Of a DNA stretch of 64,000 bases, positions 30,387 through 41,952 are shown piece by piece. Position 1 is the first letter of the stretch. Each line of letters starts with the position of its first letter. This DNA is from Balanoglossus misakiensis. Lineage: Eukaryota; Hemichordata. The notes beneath the pieces are model-generated. The model was not told the origin of the DNA, made no database searches, and was given only the letters and a program-made list of their open reading frames with translations. The stretch lies in assembly GCA_040954595.2 (NCBI GenBank), contig CM082583.2:1054001-1118000 (forward strand), read 5' to 3'. Position numbers and translations under genes: made by a program.

Positions 30387-33300
30387 TCAAAACAGCCCAC
30401 ACAGAAGAACATCATCATAGTTTGTTAGGGTGTCATCCAGGTCACCACTAATCTGTTGAACAAATAAAAAAGTGATTTCATGCATTAAAAAACATTGTTT
30501 ATCATATTCATGTGTATGTACTGACATTTTGTGATGCGAAATAAAACCTGGTAATCAGAATAGCTGTACTATGTGAACATTTGGATTCTGTTTCACGAGA
30601 CTGAAGAATGTTGTGCATTTTTGGACAACTCGATTTTCAGTATAAAACTGCTAAAAAGACAGTTGATCAATCTCTCAAAATTGGCAAACACCGAAATATG
30701 CAAATATCATCAAAAAAATTTAAAATTATTAAATTACCTCTTTCACTAGCATCATTTCTGGTAGATATTCTACTAAAAGGAAGTCAGCCTCAGCTGTGGC
30801 ATGGTATTCATGCTGACACTGAAAATCAACACAGTTGGGAGGATCGAAACATTGCAGAAAAAATCTGCAAGGAAGATCTTCTGAATCAACTGTACCGCAA
30901 ATCCAATCAAAGACATCCTGCAAAGCAAATAGATTCTTTTATGTTTACAATTATAATGCTAGAATATGATGATTAATCCAAACCTTGGTTTCTTTATTTT
31001 GGTATGACTGCAGTTACACTCAGAAATGCCTTACATTGTAAGGCTGCAACGGACTGTATTTGAACATGAACATGAAACACACAATTTACACTTGATGGCC
31101 CATATCTTGACTTACTTTGAGTGTATCTAGGTCTCTGAATGGCCTTTCCAGGACCTCATCGTTCACCATGATGCAGATTTGTCTTTTCCTTTCGTTAATC
31201 AAGGGCAATCTTATATTTTCGGCTCTGGCCTGTGCTGCCTGTAAAGAAATAAACACATTGAGTGTCATAACCTGAGCAGACAATTCACTGACTAACCGGT
31301 TCCTAGGGAAGAGATTGCCTTGCCTAACGTGAAATAGGTATGTGGATGAGAAAGTACAAAACAAACATTTAGTAGAATGCACCTCTGAGCTTTAAATTTT
31401 TAGACATTGGACCTAAAAATTAACAATTTATCAAAAACTATCCTATAAATGTAAAAATGAAGAATTTATCAAAAACTACAAAGACAATCAACACGTTTCA
31501 ATCCAGTATTAACATCATTGCCCAAACTGTCACTTTGGTGTAGGAGTATAACCAATCCAGTCAAATGTATGACTCAGAATCAAAATTCGACTAAACTTAC
31601 ATGTTTCCTCTGCAATTTCCTTTGAGCTTGTTTCTCTCTTTCCTGTAACGTTAATATTGATACCATTTAATACCTTAGACTAATCAATATCCCCCAGGGG
31701 CGGCCTAAACATCACATGTGAAAGCCCCATTTGTTTAAGAGTCATTCCATAATCTTTCAACACCTTTGCAAATACCAGTCAGAGTTATTTTCCATCATAT
31801 CTGCTCTGACTGTCCCCATATTTCCTCATGCAGCAGTAAAACCTGTCTAATCTTGAAACCTATCTATATTGAACACATGTTCCTGTCCCTTTGACATGGA
31901 ACCACATGTTAAAAGAACCCCTATAAACCAGACACCTTTGCAAATGGAATAATTTCTTCAGTCACTTTGGTGTTCAGTTTCGACAGGTTTTACTGTAGCA
32001 GAATAGACATTTTGCCAATAAATACAATTGGTATTGACTAGAAGTGCCTGATCATTCGAATATTTATTCGGAGAACCTGCTCCATCATTTATAGTAGTTA
32101 ATAAATCATGTCTAACCTGTTCTGAATTCAATGCCTGTTCAGCAGTACATTCTTTCATGGATTCCTCACATGAAGCTGCCACCTCCTCCACCACTGTTAT
32201 GTCAACAGAATTTTCAACCGCAATCACTTCTACATCTTCATTGACACCATCACAGGACACAGGATCACAGGACACAGGATCACAGGACACAGGATCACAG
32301 GACACTAACTTTTCATTGTCAGTACCCTATAACAGAAAATAAAAAAATGAAATATCTATCTGGCTGTAATTATGATTTTGTAAAATGTTGCTGTTTTGTG
32401 CTTAAACTATATTTTTTGTTCCCCATAAATTTTGTTGAAATGTCAAGATTTCAATTCATCGCCAGTAGATACTGTATGCCACACTGTATTACAAACCATG
32501 ACATCACTGGCAGACTAAATTTCACATGTTAAAATATTCATGCCATTATACCTTGACCATTTCTTGTTCTTGTTCAGGTTCCTCTTGCTGCTCGAACTCT
32601 TTGTCTTGCAGTTGCAGCTTCTTTTGAACAAAGGATGCTTTCAAAGAATGTTTTGCTGTGGAATACAAAAAAAAAAATACAGAATACAGAAATGCCCTGA
32701 AAATTGATAAGCACATCAGCATAGCTCACATATGCATAAAGAAACTGTTAATTATTTACTACTGAGTTTTAGTCCATACTAAAATCATTTCTCAATGTTG
32801 ACTATACAAAGACCAGATGTTCTCGTAGGAGGATCCTTAAACCTTTGGCAATGAAACTACAAACCATAGTTCTAACCTGGGACTACACATAACAAAAGGA
32901 CAGATTTACTCTGGAAAATAGGTCATTAAAGGGACAATGTCTCTCTCTTGCTGCCCCTTTTCCATTAATTATGTTTGATACAAGACACCGTTTATGTTAT
33001 TATATGTGTGGATATATAGTGAATCAACGTTCAACCACACACACCTTCCATTCGGCTTGAAGACATGAGTGAAAAAAAATCGCCAAAATGAATAATATTC
33101 CTCTACCATTTTTTCATTTGGGGCGAGTTTTTATTCTCATATCATCATACAAGTGAAATGGAAGTTGTGTGTGGTCGAATGTTGATCTGCTGTATGTCTA
33201 CATGTAAAAACATAGCAACATAGCAATAAGCACATCTGCTCTGGATGCCAAGATATGGAAAAGTAGGTCAAAGGTCACCTGAGGTCATGCAAAATTTGGG

Positions 33301-36002
33301 CATAAAATTTTGACCCTATACTGGTCCATGTTCAACAAAAACCAAACCTATAGCCCTATTGGTTAGCCTGGAATTAGGTATGCACATAATTAATGAGATA
33401 TGCAAGTGTCACAGGTGACCCCCAATTTTGGCTTTTCAATTTTAGTCCCAACCCTCCAAACGCGAAGTCTCTACCTGCTCTGGATGCCAAGATATGATAA
33501 AGTAGGTCAAAGGTCACCTGAGGTCATGCAAAATTTGGGCAAGAAATTTTGACCTTATACTGGTCCATGTTCAATAAAAACCAAACCTATAGCCTTATTG
33601 GTTAGCCTGGAATTAGGTATGCACATAATTAATGTGTTAAGCAGGTGTTACAGGTGAGCCCAAAAATTTGCCTTTTATTTTGGCCCCATTGTGCTCACTG
33701 ACCAATAGACAGTCACTGTACAGGACTATTGCACAGACCAGAACTTCACAATAAGACGTGGACATAGCTTAACCATAGAGGTATAAGTAAAGGTATAAAT
33801 TTAATAAAAAGACTAAAAAATTCATAAAAAATAAAACATCCATGATATTAACTTAACACTTACAGGTCGATGTGAGGTTGACATAAGGTACATGCATACC
33901 AATTTTTAAAGCAATCTGAGCAGTAGTTGTTGACTTTCAGAGTTTTGATAAATTTCACATTTTACTGGCTAATTTGCATATTTTTGGGCCTGGCAACTTC
34001 GTTTGGACAAACTCCCATCTACAGCCCTGCCTGCATCTGCACACCAAATATCAAGGTGATACGCGCAGCGGTTTTCAAGTTTTTGATGTGGACGGACATA
34101 CAGACATACATACATACATCCATACAGACACAACCCATCCCATAAGGTCCCATGGTATATAGGCCTATACCAATGGGACCTAATAACACAAACAATATCT
34201 TGTATCAAACATAATTAATGTAAAAAAGCAGCAAGAAGCAGAGAGAGACTTTGCCTTAAGGGGTCACTGATAGACAAGGCTGAAATTTTTTAGTGCAACC
34301 TTTGAGTCAGATAATCAAGTTAATCAAGTATAATGCACCTGTGCACTTACACAATCAAAGTGGTGGAACTTGGAGGTAGCATTGTTGGAATAAAAGTGCC
34401 CATACTTGGGCCATTGTCACATGACCAGACAGGTACCACTATCCTGCAATTTTGCAAATACATGTCTAAAATGGCATTTGTTGAATTTGTTATGTTCATG
34501 CCAGGCTTTGCATAATTGCATGATAGCATGAATATACCAACCATAAAGTCCACCATGCCAATGATACCCACTGGATAATGGGGTCTGCCCAGTCATGTGA
34601 CAATGACAGAAATGGCGCTTTTCTTCCAACAAAACAAGTTCTGCCACTTCTATTTTTGTCTGTTTTTGTTTAAAAAGAAGCAAGTGAATAATAAAAAACT
34701 ACCATGACTTTTTAACCTGGATAATCCAACACAAAACGGGCACAAAGAAAAAAAACAACCTTTCAATTTATCCAGTTAAATACTTGACACAACTTGTGAC
34801 AATGTAAATAGACATGATTTACTCACTCTGCCCAACTGCAAACATGAAGACTGGCAACTTGTCTGTCTTCGCCTTCATACTTTTGTATTTTGCCTTCAGG
34901 TCTTTTAATTGGAAATTCATTGGGTCCTTCATCCTTATGAACACTCCTATGTCATTCATCTCATAAGGTACAAAATCCACGTCGATGAAGTGTGCCGATA
35001 CACTCTGGGCCCAGTGCATGGCATTTGAGCCACTGCCCACGGTAATGGCCACCTGACTTTTTCTGCCGACAGCTGATGGTAGTACTGCCCCCATTTTCTT
35101 TAGAACTCCTTTACTGTCTTTTATCAGTGGTGTAACATTTAACACCTGAATGAAAATGTTACAAAATAGGGTAAACATCAAAATTTTAATAAATGTATGT
35201 AAAATGGCATGAATATAAACTTAAATTTTCATAAAATCAGGAAATAACTAACAAGGAAAAGACTTGTACATTGCATGGATATGAAGAAAACATGTGTTAT
35301 AACTCCTAGCAATTACGTATAATGCTTAAAGGCTGAACTGTACATAACCTTGGTCTATACTTTCCTGTGTATGTATACTCTACACTTCTATTCTATTCCC
35401 TAAAGCATGATGAAATTACCAGTGTCTAGAATGTTTACCTTGTCTGTAAATTAGATGATGAGAAATTAAATACATGTACTGGGCAATTCATCATGCTATT
35501 GGGTGTAGAATGGAAAGAAAACAAAAGTGTAGACAAAATACAAAAAGGTTAGTGGTGGGGGGGGGACTAAAAACTTCCCAAAATACTTCAAGAAAGGCAG
35601 TTCTTATCTTTCTTCATTTATGTATCATTTGGATTGCAATTCCTACCTGTTGTTCTGGTGGCTTTGGAACAGATCGCTTCAGTCTCTTTGATTTTACTTC
35701 AGCCTCTTTCATCTGAAACTGTTCGGCTAGTCGCCCCAATGCTTCTTGACTCTCTTTCAAGGGATAAAAAACATTAAGTGTTACTTAAATTGTTTGAACA
35801 GTTGCACTTTTTTCAATGAGTTGGATATTCCATAGGCATCAAGTGAGAAAGCAACTGTGCTGAAAAATACGAATTCTAGAAAACAATTTTTGTGAATTAT
35901 CCAAATTGACGAGTGCAAAATTTCCAAGGGAAAAAGTATCTTCCTACATTTACAGTACATTTCACATTTACCTTTGGTCAGGTCTTCTTTTCTCTTATAC
36001 AT
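30387..36002 (-). CDS. Multi-exon gene of unknown function
   Basis: Nine exons on the minus strand keep phase: 36002-35972, 35753-35647, 35145-34827, 32655-32552, 32326-32117, 31642-31601, 31238-31116, 30917-30738 and 30452-30387 (TGA). They give about 393 residues. Visible parts are a charged start (MYKRKEDLTK), a ~106-residue globular domain (VLNVTPLIKDS to FMFAVGQ) not recognised, a glutamine/glutamate-rich helix (about 155-190), a cysteine repeat SCDPV x3 from a 15-bp tandem repeat, a basic helix, then RLPLINERKRQ...FRDLDTLK and DVFDWICGTV...FFLQCF, which vaguely recalls ubiquitin-like/UBX domains. The first exon may not be the true start. All donors and acceptors are GT-AG. The third intron contains dispersed repeats. 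Consistency of phase over eight introns makes it a real gene; its role is unknown. Confidence 0.72.
32255..32306. repeat. 15-bp tandem repeat inside an exon
   Basis: GATCACAGGACACAG is repeated three times plus a partial copy. On the minus strand it encodes repeats of SCDPV. The unit length is a multiple of three, so copy number can change without frameshift. Confidence 0.9.
33232..33690. repeat. Tandem pair of a ~240-bp dispersed repeat
   Basis: Two copies, from about 33238 and about 33478, each contain CTGCTCTGGATGCCAAGATA, GTAGGTCAAAGGTCACCTGA, TACTGGTCCATGTTCAA and AATTAGGTATGCACATAATT. They are about nine-tenths alike. They lie in the third intron of the unknown gene, shortly before another repeat (33960-34190), and may be part of one larger element. 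Confidence 0.85.
33960..34190. repeat. Dispersed repeat copy with palindromic end (second copy)
   Basis: Same family as 7640-7860: CACACCAAATATCAAGGTGA, TTTTCAAGTTTTTGATGTGG, a CATACATA run, then CATAAGGTCCCATGGTATAT followed by an inverted ATACCAATGGGACCT. Intronic, no coding content. Confidence 0.75.
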
Positions 36003-37820
36003 CTGAAATGATATTAAAAGCATAACATAAAATAACTATCTGTTGTACCTCATCTCCTACTGGCAACACTGAACATTTCTACATGCTGCCGCCAATAGAA
36101 CAAACTATTAGTTGATACACCCAGTAGAATATAAATGCCATACAAGTTGTCAAAAGTGCTTTTATACACCAAGTATTCTGCTAGAAGACACAGTATGCAT
36201 ATGTTTAAAGGCTGTTGTTGACTTGAACTCTATTTTCTATGATAACAGCAATCGCATCATGTATTGACAATGAAATCCATGACTAGACTCAAACCAGAAA
36301 CTAGCTGACACAACAGAGCTTTACACAATACAAAGCATAAAGAAGCATTGAAATCATCCATATTGCTTACATGTGATATATGGCTTATGACAGTCCAAAT
36401 TTCATTGCGACGCCGTTTCACTCAGATCAATTGGTCATAGTGGAGTGGAAATGTGGCGGTTTATGAGAGTTCATACTGGCAGTTCAATCACATTTAATTG
36501 ACGGAGTTGGTGCCCATGACAGTATAAAGCAGTAGTTAATCAAATTTTGTCAACAGTACTACATGTACTTGGAAATTATTTACAGAACTATAAAATAAGC
36601 CAAGATACATTTCTCTCAAATCAGTGTTGCAATTGAGCATTTATATAATAAAATGATGAAGCAGTATTTGTCACAGACATATGTTGTAAGTAGCAAAAGA
36701 AACAGTTTAGGTATTTTGATAGGGTTCGATAACTCAGCTGCTAACATTTGCAAAGTGCCTATAGTGTAAGGGCCTGGAATTATCATGACAATTTCAGAAT
36801 CAAAGAGAAAAATACCGTCAAGGACAGTGTGGTCCCGTTTAAGGATTACGGAAGGAAAGGTTTTCACCAGAATACACACACACAGATCAACAGGCAAACA
36901 CTGACTGGCCATTGACTGACTCGTGAGCTGCCAATGGCATGTGTACTGTGCACACACCAAATAGAACAGCAAATAGAACTGTCTCTTGACAGATGGGCTA
37001 AGTTATATAAACATGTAGACATTTTCTGTGTAAAAAAACTCATTAGGGGATTTCATCTAACTTGCAAAGAACAATGTTCAGGATATTTTTCTGCTTGAGA
37101 TAAAAAAAATTGTGGTAAATGTATAAGACAAAATGTCATAAAATACAACAATTCAAATTTTACTTTGATTTGATCCCATTATAATTATAAAGGAGCACAT
37201 CCCGTTGACTCACAACTCAAATTTTACAGAAATCAATTGAAAATTTTCTGATATCAACTAATACATGGAAACCTAGAAAACATAATACAAAAATACAAGA
37301 TTTTCATTTTCACTATAATTTTGATATATCATAATAACAATCCCCAAAGGAAACTACATTTAGTAAATTGCAAAGCAATTGGATGGACAACCCGTTTCAG
37401 AGAAATTGATTTTTGTACCAAAAATGGAAAAAACAGCCACAAGAATACGAAATCTACACTTTCATTAAAGGGTCTGCAAATTTCAAAGCAATCAGGGTAG
37501 AGGCTTTTGAGAAATATTTTTTTGACCAAGAATGTCCTAAATCATCCCAAAAATATACAATTGATTTCTTCCCCTTGATTTGAAAAACAAAATCAAGGAA
37601 ACTACATCTGATGCACACCCTCAAATGAAATTTCTGATAAATACTATTACAGACGCAACCAATCCCATAAGGTTCCAATGGTATATATGCATATACCAAA
37701 TGGGACCTGGTAAAACACATATCATCCCTCAAGAATTACAAATTGATTTCATCAAAATTCTTTCAGTCAAGATGGGTGCCAGAAACCAATACACCATGTC
37801 CTGCCAAACAACACCTTTAT
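36003..37820. other. Interval without a supported gene
   Basis: AT-rich sequence between the first visible exon of the unknown gene and the broken BTB gene. Upstream exons or the promoter of the unknown gene could lie here, but no frame shows a clear exon. A short copy of the palindromic dispersed-repeat end occurs at 37655-37715 (CCCATAAGGTTCCAATGGTA with its inverted partner). Confidence 0.4.
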
Positions 37821-39073
37821 TTATATATCAAATAATATTAGTGATGAGATTTGCCCCTGACTGACATCTGTGCCATTGCTCAGACCTTGCATACTGAAAT
37901 TTTTAAATGTCACCCAGAAATCAGTACTTTTTAATGTTGTGATTCTTCGGCGAGAGATCCCACATGACCCGAATGATGTTTCTTTATTTCCTCTGATTTG
38001 ACAGACAACTGAATAATCTACATTGGGTTGGATTTTAATCAGCTTACTGAAGACAACAGGAAAGGTAATCTGGGGGGGAAGTGTTTGAGGCTTCTGTATT
38101 GTACACAACAGCTTGTTGATGATTTAATATTGTGACATGAGCATGGACACTTTCATCTGTATTTCCAAACACATAAACACCTAGCAGTGAGACAGGAACA
38201 TCCACTGAAAAGGAAATCCTGTCACCCTCAAATTGGTTTCCTTTCCATGTGTTTGGATTTTTTTCATTGATGAAACGCCGCGCCACAATGGCATTATTTG
38301 GAACCACATTTCTTGTGATTACATCCACATAACCAGGAACAGGAAAATTGCATCCAGGATGTCGAACTGCTTTTAATATCTGGAAGACATCTTCATAACA
38401 CAAAATTTGTTCAGAAATTAGTCGATGAATACTTTCTTCACTTAACGACAAGAAACGGATGTGGGGAAGAAATGGCTCAAAACAAAAGGGGGCATCCATA
38501 TCATTGCCATTGACACCCTGAAGTTTCCTTTCCACCCATAAAAACAATGCATTCAAAAGTGTGTCTTCCTTTACCGAAAGCGTCTGACGCTGAATTATTT
38601 TTACAACTATGCTTTCAGGAAGTTGAAGAAAATCTTCCAAAACTTGCTCAGAATTAAACAGTTTAACACCATTCTGATCAATTATTGACAGACAGTGTTC
38701 AAAAGTACTATCTAACTGGTATTTCTGACAAAATACAAGGTCTCTAATACTGCGGGAAGTTACAATGTTGGAAATTAAAAATGATTCACATTTCTCTTTT
38801 AAAGAATTTATCATGTAAAAGTTACATATCTCCACATAATCTTCAACATTTTCACTTGTAATATTTAACTTTTCAAAATAAAAATCATCAATGACATTTT
38901 GCATGAGTAAGGGATCAAAGTCAGAACAATCAATGGTTTTGTCGTTGGATCATTCCGAATGCAAACGGGCGGCAAACACATCCGAAAAAAGACACAACAC
39001 CAATGAATGGGCCCTTCTCGTCTGACCATCTCTGAAGCGAAGGATGACATCATTTGCTACAGTGTCTTGGTTT
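37821..39073 (-). pseudogene. BTB-BACK-PHR domain gene, broken by a stop and a frameshift
   Basis: Reading leftward from about 39073, an intronless stretch gives ANDVILRFRDGQ...RAHSLVLCLFSDVFAARL (BTB start), then TGA at 38950-38952, then QNVIDDFYFEKLNIT, the BACK helices (NSEQVLEDFLQLPES, FLWVERKLQ, LPHIRFLSLSEESI), and a PHR-like beta domain. In the PHR part a run of seven C at about 38070-38076 shifts the frame: the first frame leads to SPPDYLSCC, the other resumes with ITFPVVFSKLIKIQPNVDY and ends with GQISSLILFDI. Family members are Cul3 ubiquitin-ligase adaptors of the BTBD1/2/3/6 kind. One stop and one homopolymer shift suggest a recent pseudogene; the homopolymer shift could be a read error. 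Confidence 0.75.
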
Positions 39074-39278
39074 CTATATCAAGTTTGCAATTTTTGGGCC
39101 AGTAACATGATGTCTGCAAGTGTAACAAAGGTATAACACCAGTATTGTATCAGTTTAGTTGTATATCGACACAAACTGAATAGCTCAGGGCCTAACTGTA
39201 TCCTAATTATATTGGAAAATATCTGAATTGTTAGATTGTTCATTTTATCAGTTTATTACCATTTTGGTAGGAAATTCT

Positions 39279-41340
39279 AATTGTTCTCAAAAATTGCACA
39301 GACAAGTATTACATATACAACAGGCTTATTGCATCAAAACTAGAAAAACAAATAAACATGGAAACAAATTGGGTTATATTTGTCCCAGACAGAAATCTAT
39401 GAACGGTTATGAAATCTGGCGACTTCTTGATGAAGTTTCTTTTAATTTCTGTAGTAAACTTAACTGTCAAAAGTTGTTTATTTTATCATACCTTATTCAA
39501 ATGTGAAATATCATAGTCGAAATTGGGGCATTATAGTGAAAAAATGTAAAATTACAGTTTATAAATTGGTTGGTAAATCGGAATAAATCATGTAAATTTA
39601 CATGAATGTCATTAGAAAGAAAAGTCAAAGTTCAAATAAAGAGTTCAATCAAATTCATGGAGATTCCATGACAGTGTATATCATCTGTTACATTTCTTTT
39701 TGTTCTTTTCTAAATTATGTTGAACTCTCTTTTTTTCAGCTTTTCAACATATTCCAGTGCATTATTATGACACAGTTGCATTTTGACTGTTGCTGAAAAA
39801 GGTCTGCAGACTTGTTCCTAAATTTACCACTTTAGGTGCAAACATTATACACGAAAACAAGAACACCACATCTAATTGAAATGCAGGTGTCCATAGAAAC
39901 CAACCAATAATGTAATCAACCCATGTTTTTTCAGCTGTGTCACTATCAGTTTCACTATCTGTAGGCTCATAAAACAAACAGCTATGGACTCCCAACAGGA
40001 ACCCAACTTGGGTTAACATTTGAACAGTAAAAAATGACCTATACCTCCCTGAACTGACTATTTTCTGTTCCCAAACTAAATTCCTGAACAAAATTTCTTG
40101 TCCGTTTACAAATTGCAGCCACTTTTCCAAGGAGTACCAGTTAGATTTCCACACAGCCAGCCAGCGAACTCTGACCCTCACCCAAAATGGACATTCAGTT
40201 AACTTCGTGCGAGCGCCATATTAGCATATCAATAGCAATCATTTCAAGTTGAGAACTTTCTCTGTGGATGATCGGCTGAAATACGTAAACTAACCAGAGA
40301 ATTTGTTCACGAAAAGAGTTTAGGAAACAGTAAATTAAAAAAGATAACACAGACGAGACAGTGGATTCGCAGGAAACTAGCGGAAAAGACTAGCAAACGA
40401 ACATAACTGTTCTTACCTTCACTACAACTTCGCTCCACAAGTTCTGTTTGCAGTGGTGAATTGTTCTCAAAAATTGCACAGACAAGTATTACATATACAA
40501 CAGGCTTATCGCATCAATACTAGAAAAACAAAAAACATGGAAACAAATTGGGTTATATTTGTCCCAGACAGGAATCTATGAACGGTTATGAAATCTGGCG
40601 ACTTCTATGACTTGATGAAGTTTCTTTTAATTTAATTTCTGTAGTAAACTTAACTGTCAAAATTTGTTTATTTTATCATACCTTATTCAAGTGTGAAATA
40701 TCATAGTCGAAATTGGGGCAAACATTATACATGAAAACAAGAACATCACATCTAATTGAAATGCAGGTGTCCATAGAAACCAACCAATAATGTGATCAAC
40801 CCATGTTTTTTCAGCTGTGTCACTATCAGTTTCACTATCTGTAGGCTCATAAAACAAACAGCTATGGACTCCCAACAGGAACCCAACTTGGGTTAACATT
40901 TGAACAGTAAAAAATGACCTATACCTCCCTGAACTGACTATTTTCTGTTCCCAAACTAAATTCCTGAACAAAATTTTTTGTCCGTTTACAAATTGCAGCC
41001 ACTTTTCCAAGGAGTACCAGTAAGATTTCCACACAGCCAGCCAGCGAACTCTGACCCTCACCCAAAATGGACATTCAGTTAACTTCGTGCGAGCGCCATA
41101 TTAGCATATCAATAGCAATCATTTCAAGTTGAGAACTTTCTCTGTGGATGATCGGCTGAAATACGTAAACTAACCAGAGAATTTTTCACGAAAAGAGTTT
41201 AGGAAACAGTTATTTAAAAAAAGATAACACAGACGAGACAGTGAATTCGCAGGAAACTAGCGGAAAAGACTTGACAAACGAACATAACTTTTCTTACCTT
41301 CACTACAACTTCGCTCCACAAGTTCTGTTTGCAGTGGTGA
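39279..41340. repeat. Tandem duplication, 1180-bp and ~880-bp copies
   Basis: Copy 1 is 39279-40458 and copy 2 is 40459-41340. Both run from AATTGTTCTCAAAAATTGC to TTTGCAGTGGTGA. Copy 1 has ~300 extra bases (about 39515-39830) that copy 2 lacks. Each contains a minus-strand open frame (39765-40181 and 40687-41061) with few amino-acid differences but with no ATG near its start and no recognised domain. The parts near 40195 and 41075 could be a duplicated promoter or first exon of a minus-strand gene. Confidence 0.9.
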
Positions 41341-41370
41341 CTGCGCATGCTCAGAAAATCAGAGAAAACG

Positions 41371-41750
41371 CCGATGCGAGAAAACTCTTTAGCTGAAACG
41401 CCAATGCGCATGTGTAGAATGCCGGCGCGACAAAACTCTCCAGAAACGCCGATGCGAGAAAACTCTTTAGCTGAAACGCCAATGCGCATGTGTAGAATGC
41501 CGGCGCGACAAAACTCTCCAGAAACGCCGATGCGAGAAAACTCTTTAGCTGAAACGCCAATGCGCATGTGTAGAATGCCGGTGCGACAAAACTCTCCAGA
41601 AACGCCGATGCGAGAAAACTCTTTAGCTGAAACGCCAATGCGCATGTGTAGAATGCCGGTGCGAGAAAACTCTCCAGAAAAGCCGATGCGAGAAAACTCT
41701 AGCTGAAACGCCGATGCGACAACTCTGTAGAAACGCCGATGCGAGAACTC
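41371..41750. repeat. 78-bp minisatellite
   Basis: Units start with CCGATGCGAGAAAACTC at 41371, 41449, 41527, 41605 and 41683, exactly 78 bp apart, followed by shorter degenerate pieces to about 41750. As 78 is a multiple of three and the unit lacks stops in several frames, open frames of 95-143 codons run across it on both strands; these are taken as by-products. Confidence 0.95.
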
Positions 41751-41952
41751 ATCAAATCACCGGTTGTGATTTTGTCGGCGCCGGTAGATTGAGTAAAGGT
41801 GTCGGCAAAAATTTGGTTGTTACCGGCATTTTAGATTACGGCGTCGGCACCCAATGTGCGTCATATTTTCAGCATATGCGTTCCTATCATTTGTCTATGG
41901 ACTTTACCCATGTATTGAGAGAAGTTGTCGGGGGTCCCCAACGGCTTTCCAT
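41751..41952. other. Transition between minisatellite and 2-kb satellite
   Basis: GC-rich sequence with recurring CGGCG/CCGGC words (GTCGGCGCCGG, ACCGGCATT, CGGCGTCGGCACC). No gene is supported. The 2-kb satellite starts at about 41953 with the GTCTGTCATGGTGTGCCGGGG block. Confidence 0.5.

Noticed and set aside
39765-40181. 138-codon frame as a membrane protein gene
   Set aside because: It lacks a proper ATG, has no known domain, and is preserved only because the segment is recently duplicated.
41214-41706. Repetitive proteins encoded by the 78-bp minisatellite
   Set aside because: Open on both strands because the unit is a stop-free multiple of three; no start context or flanking exons.
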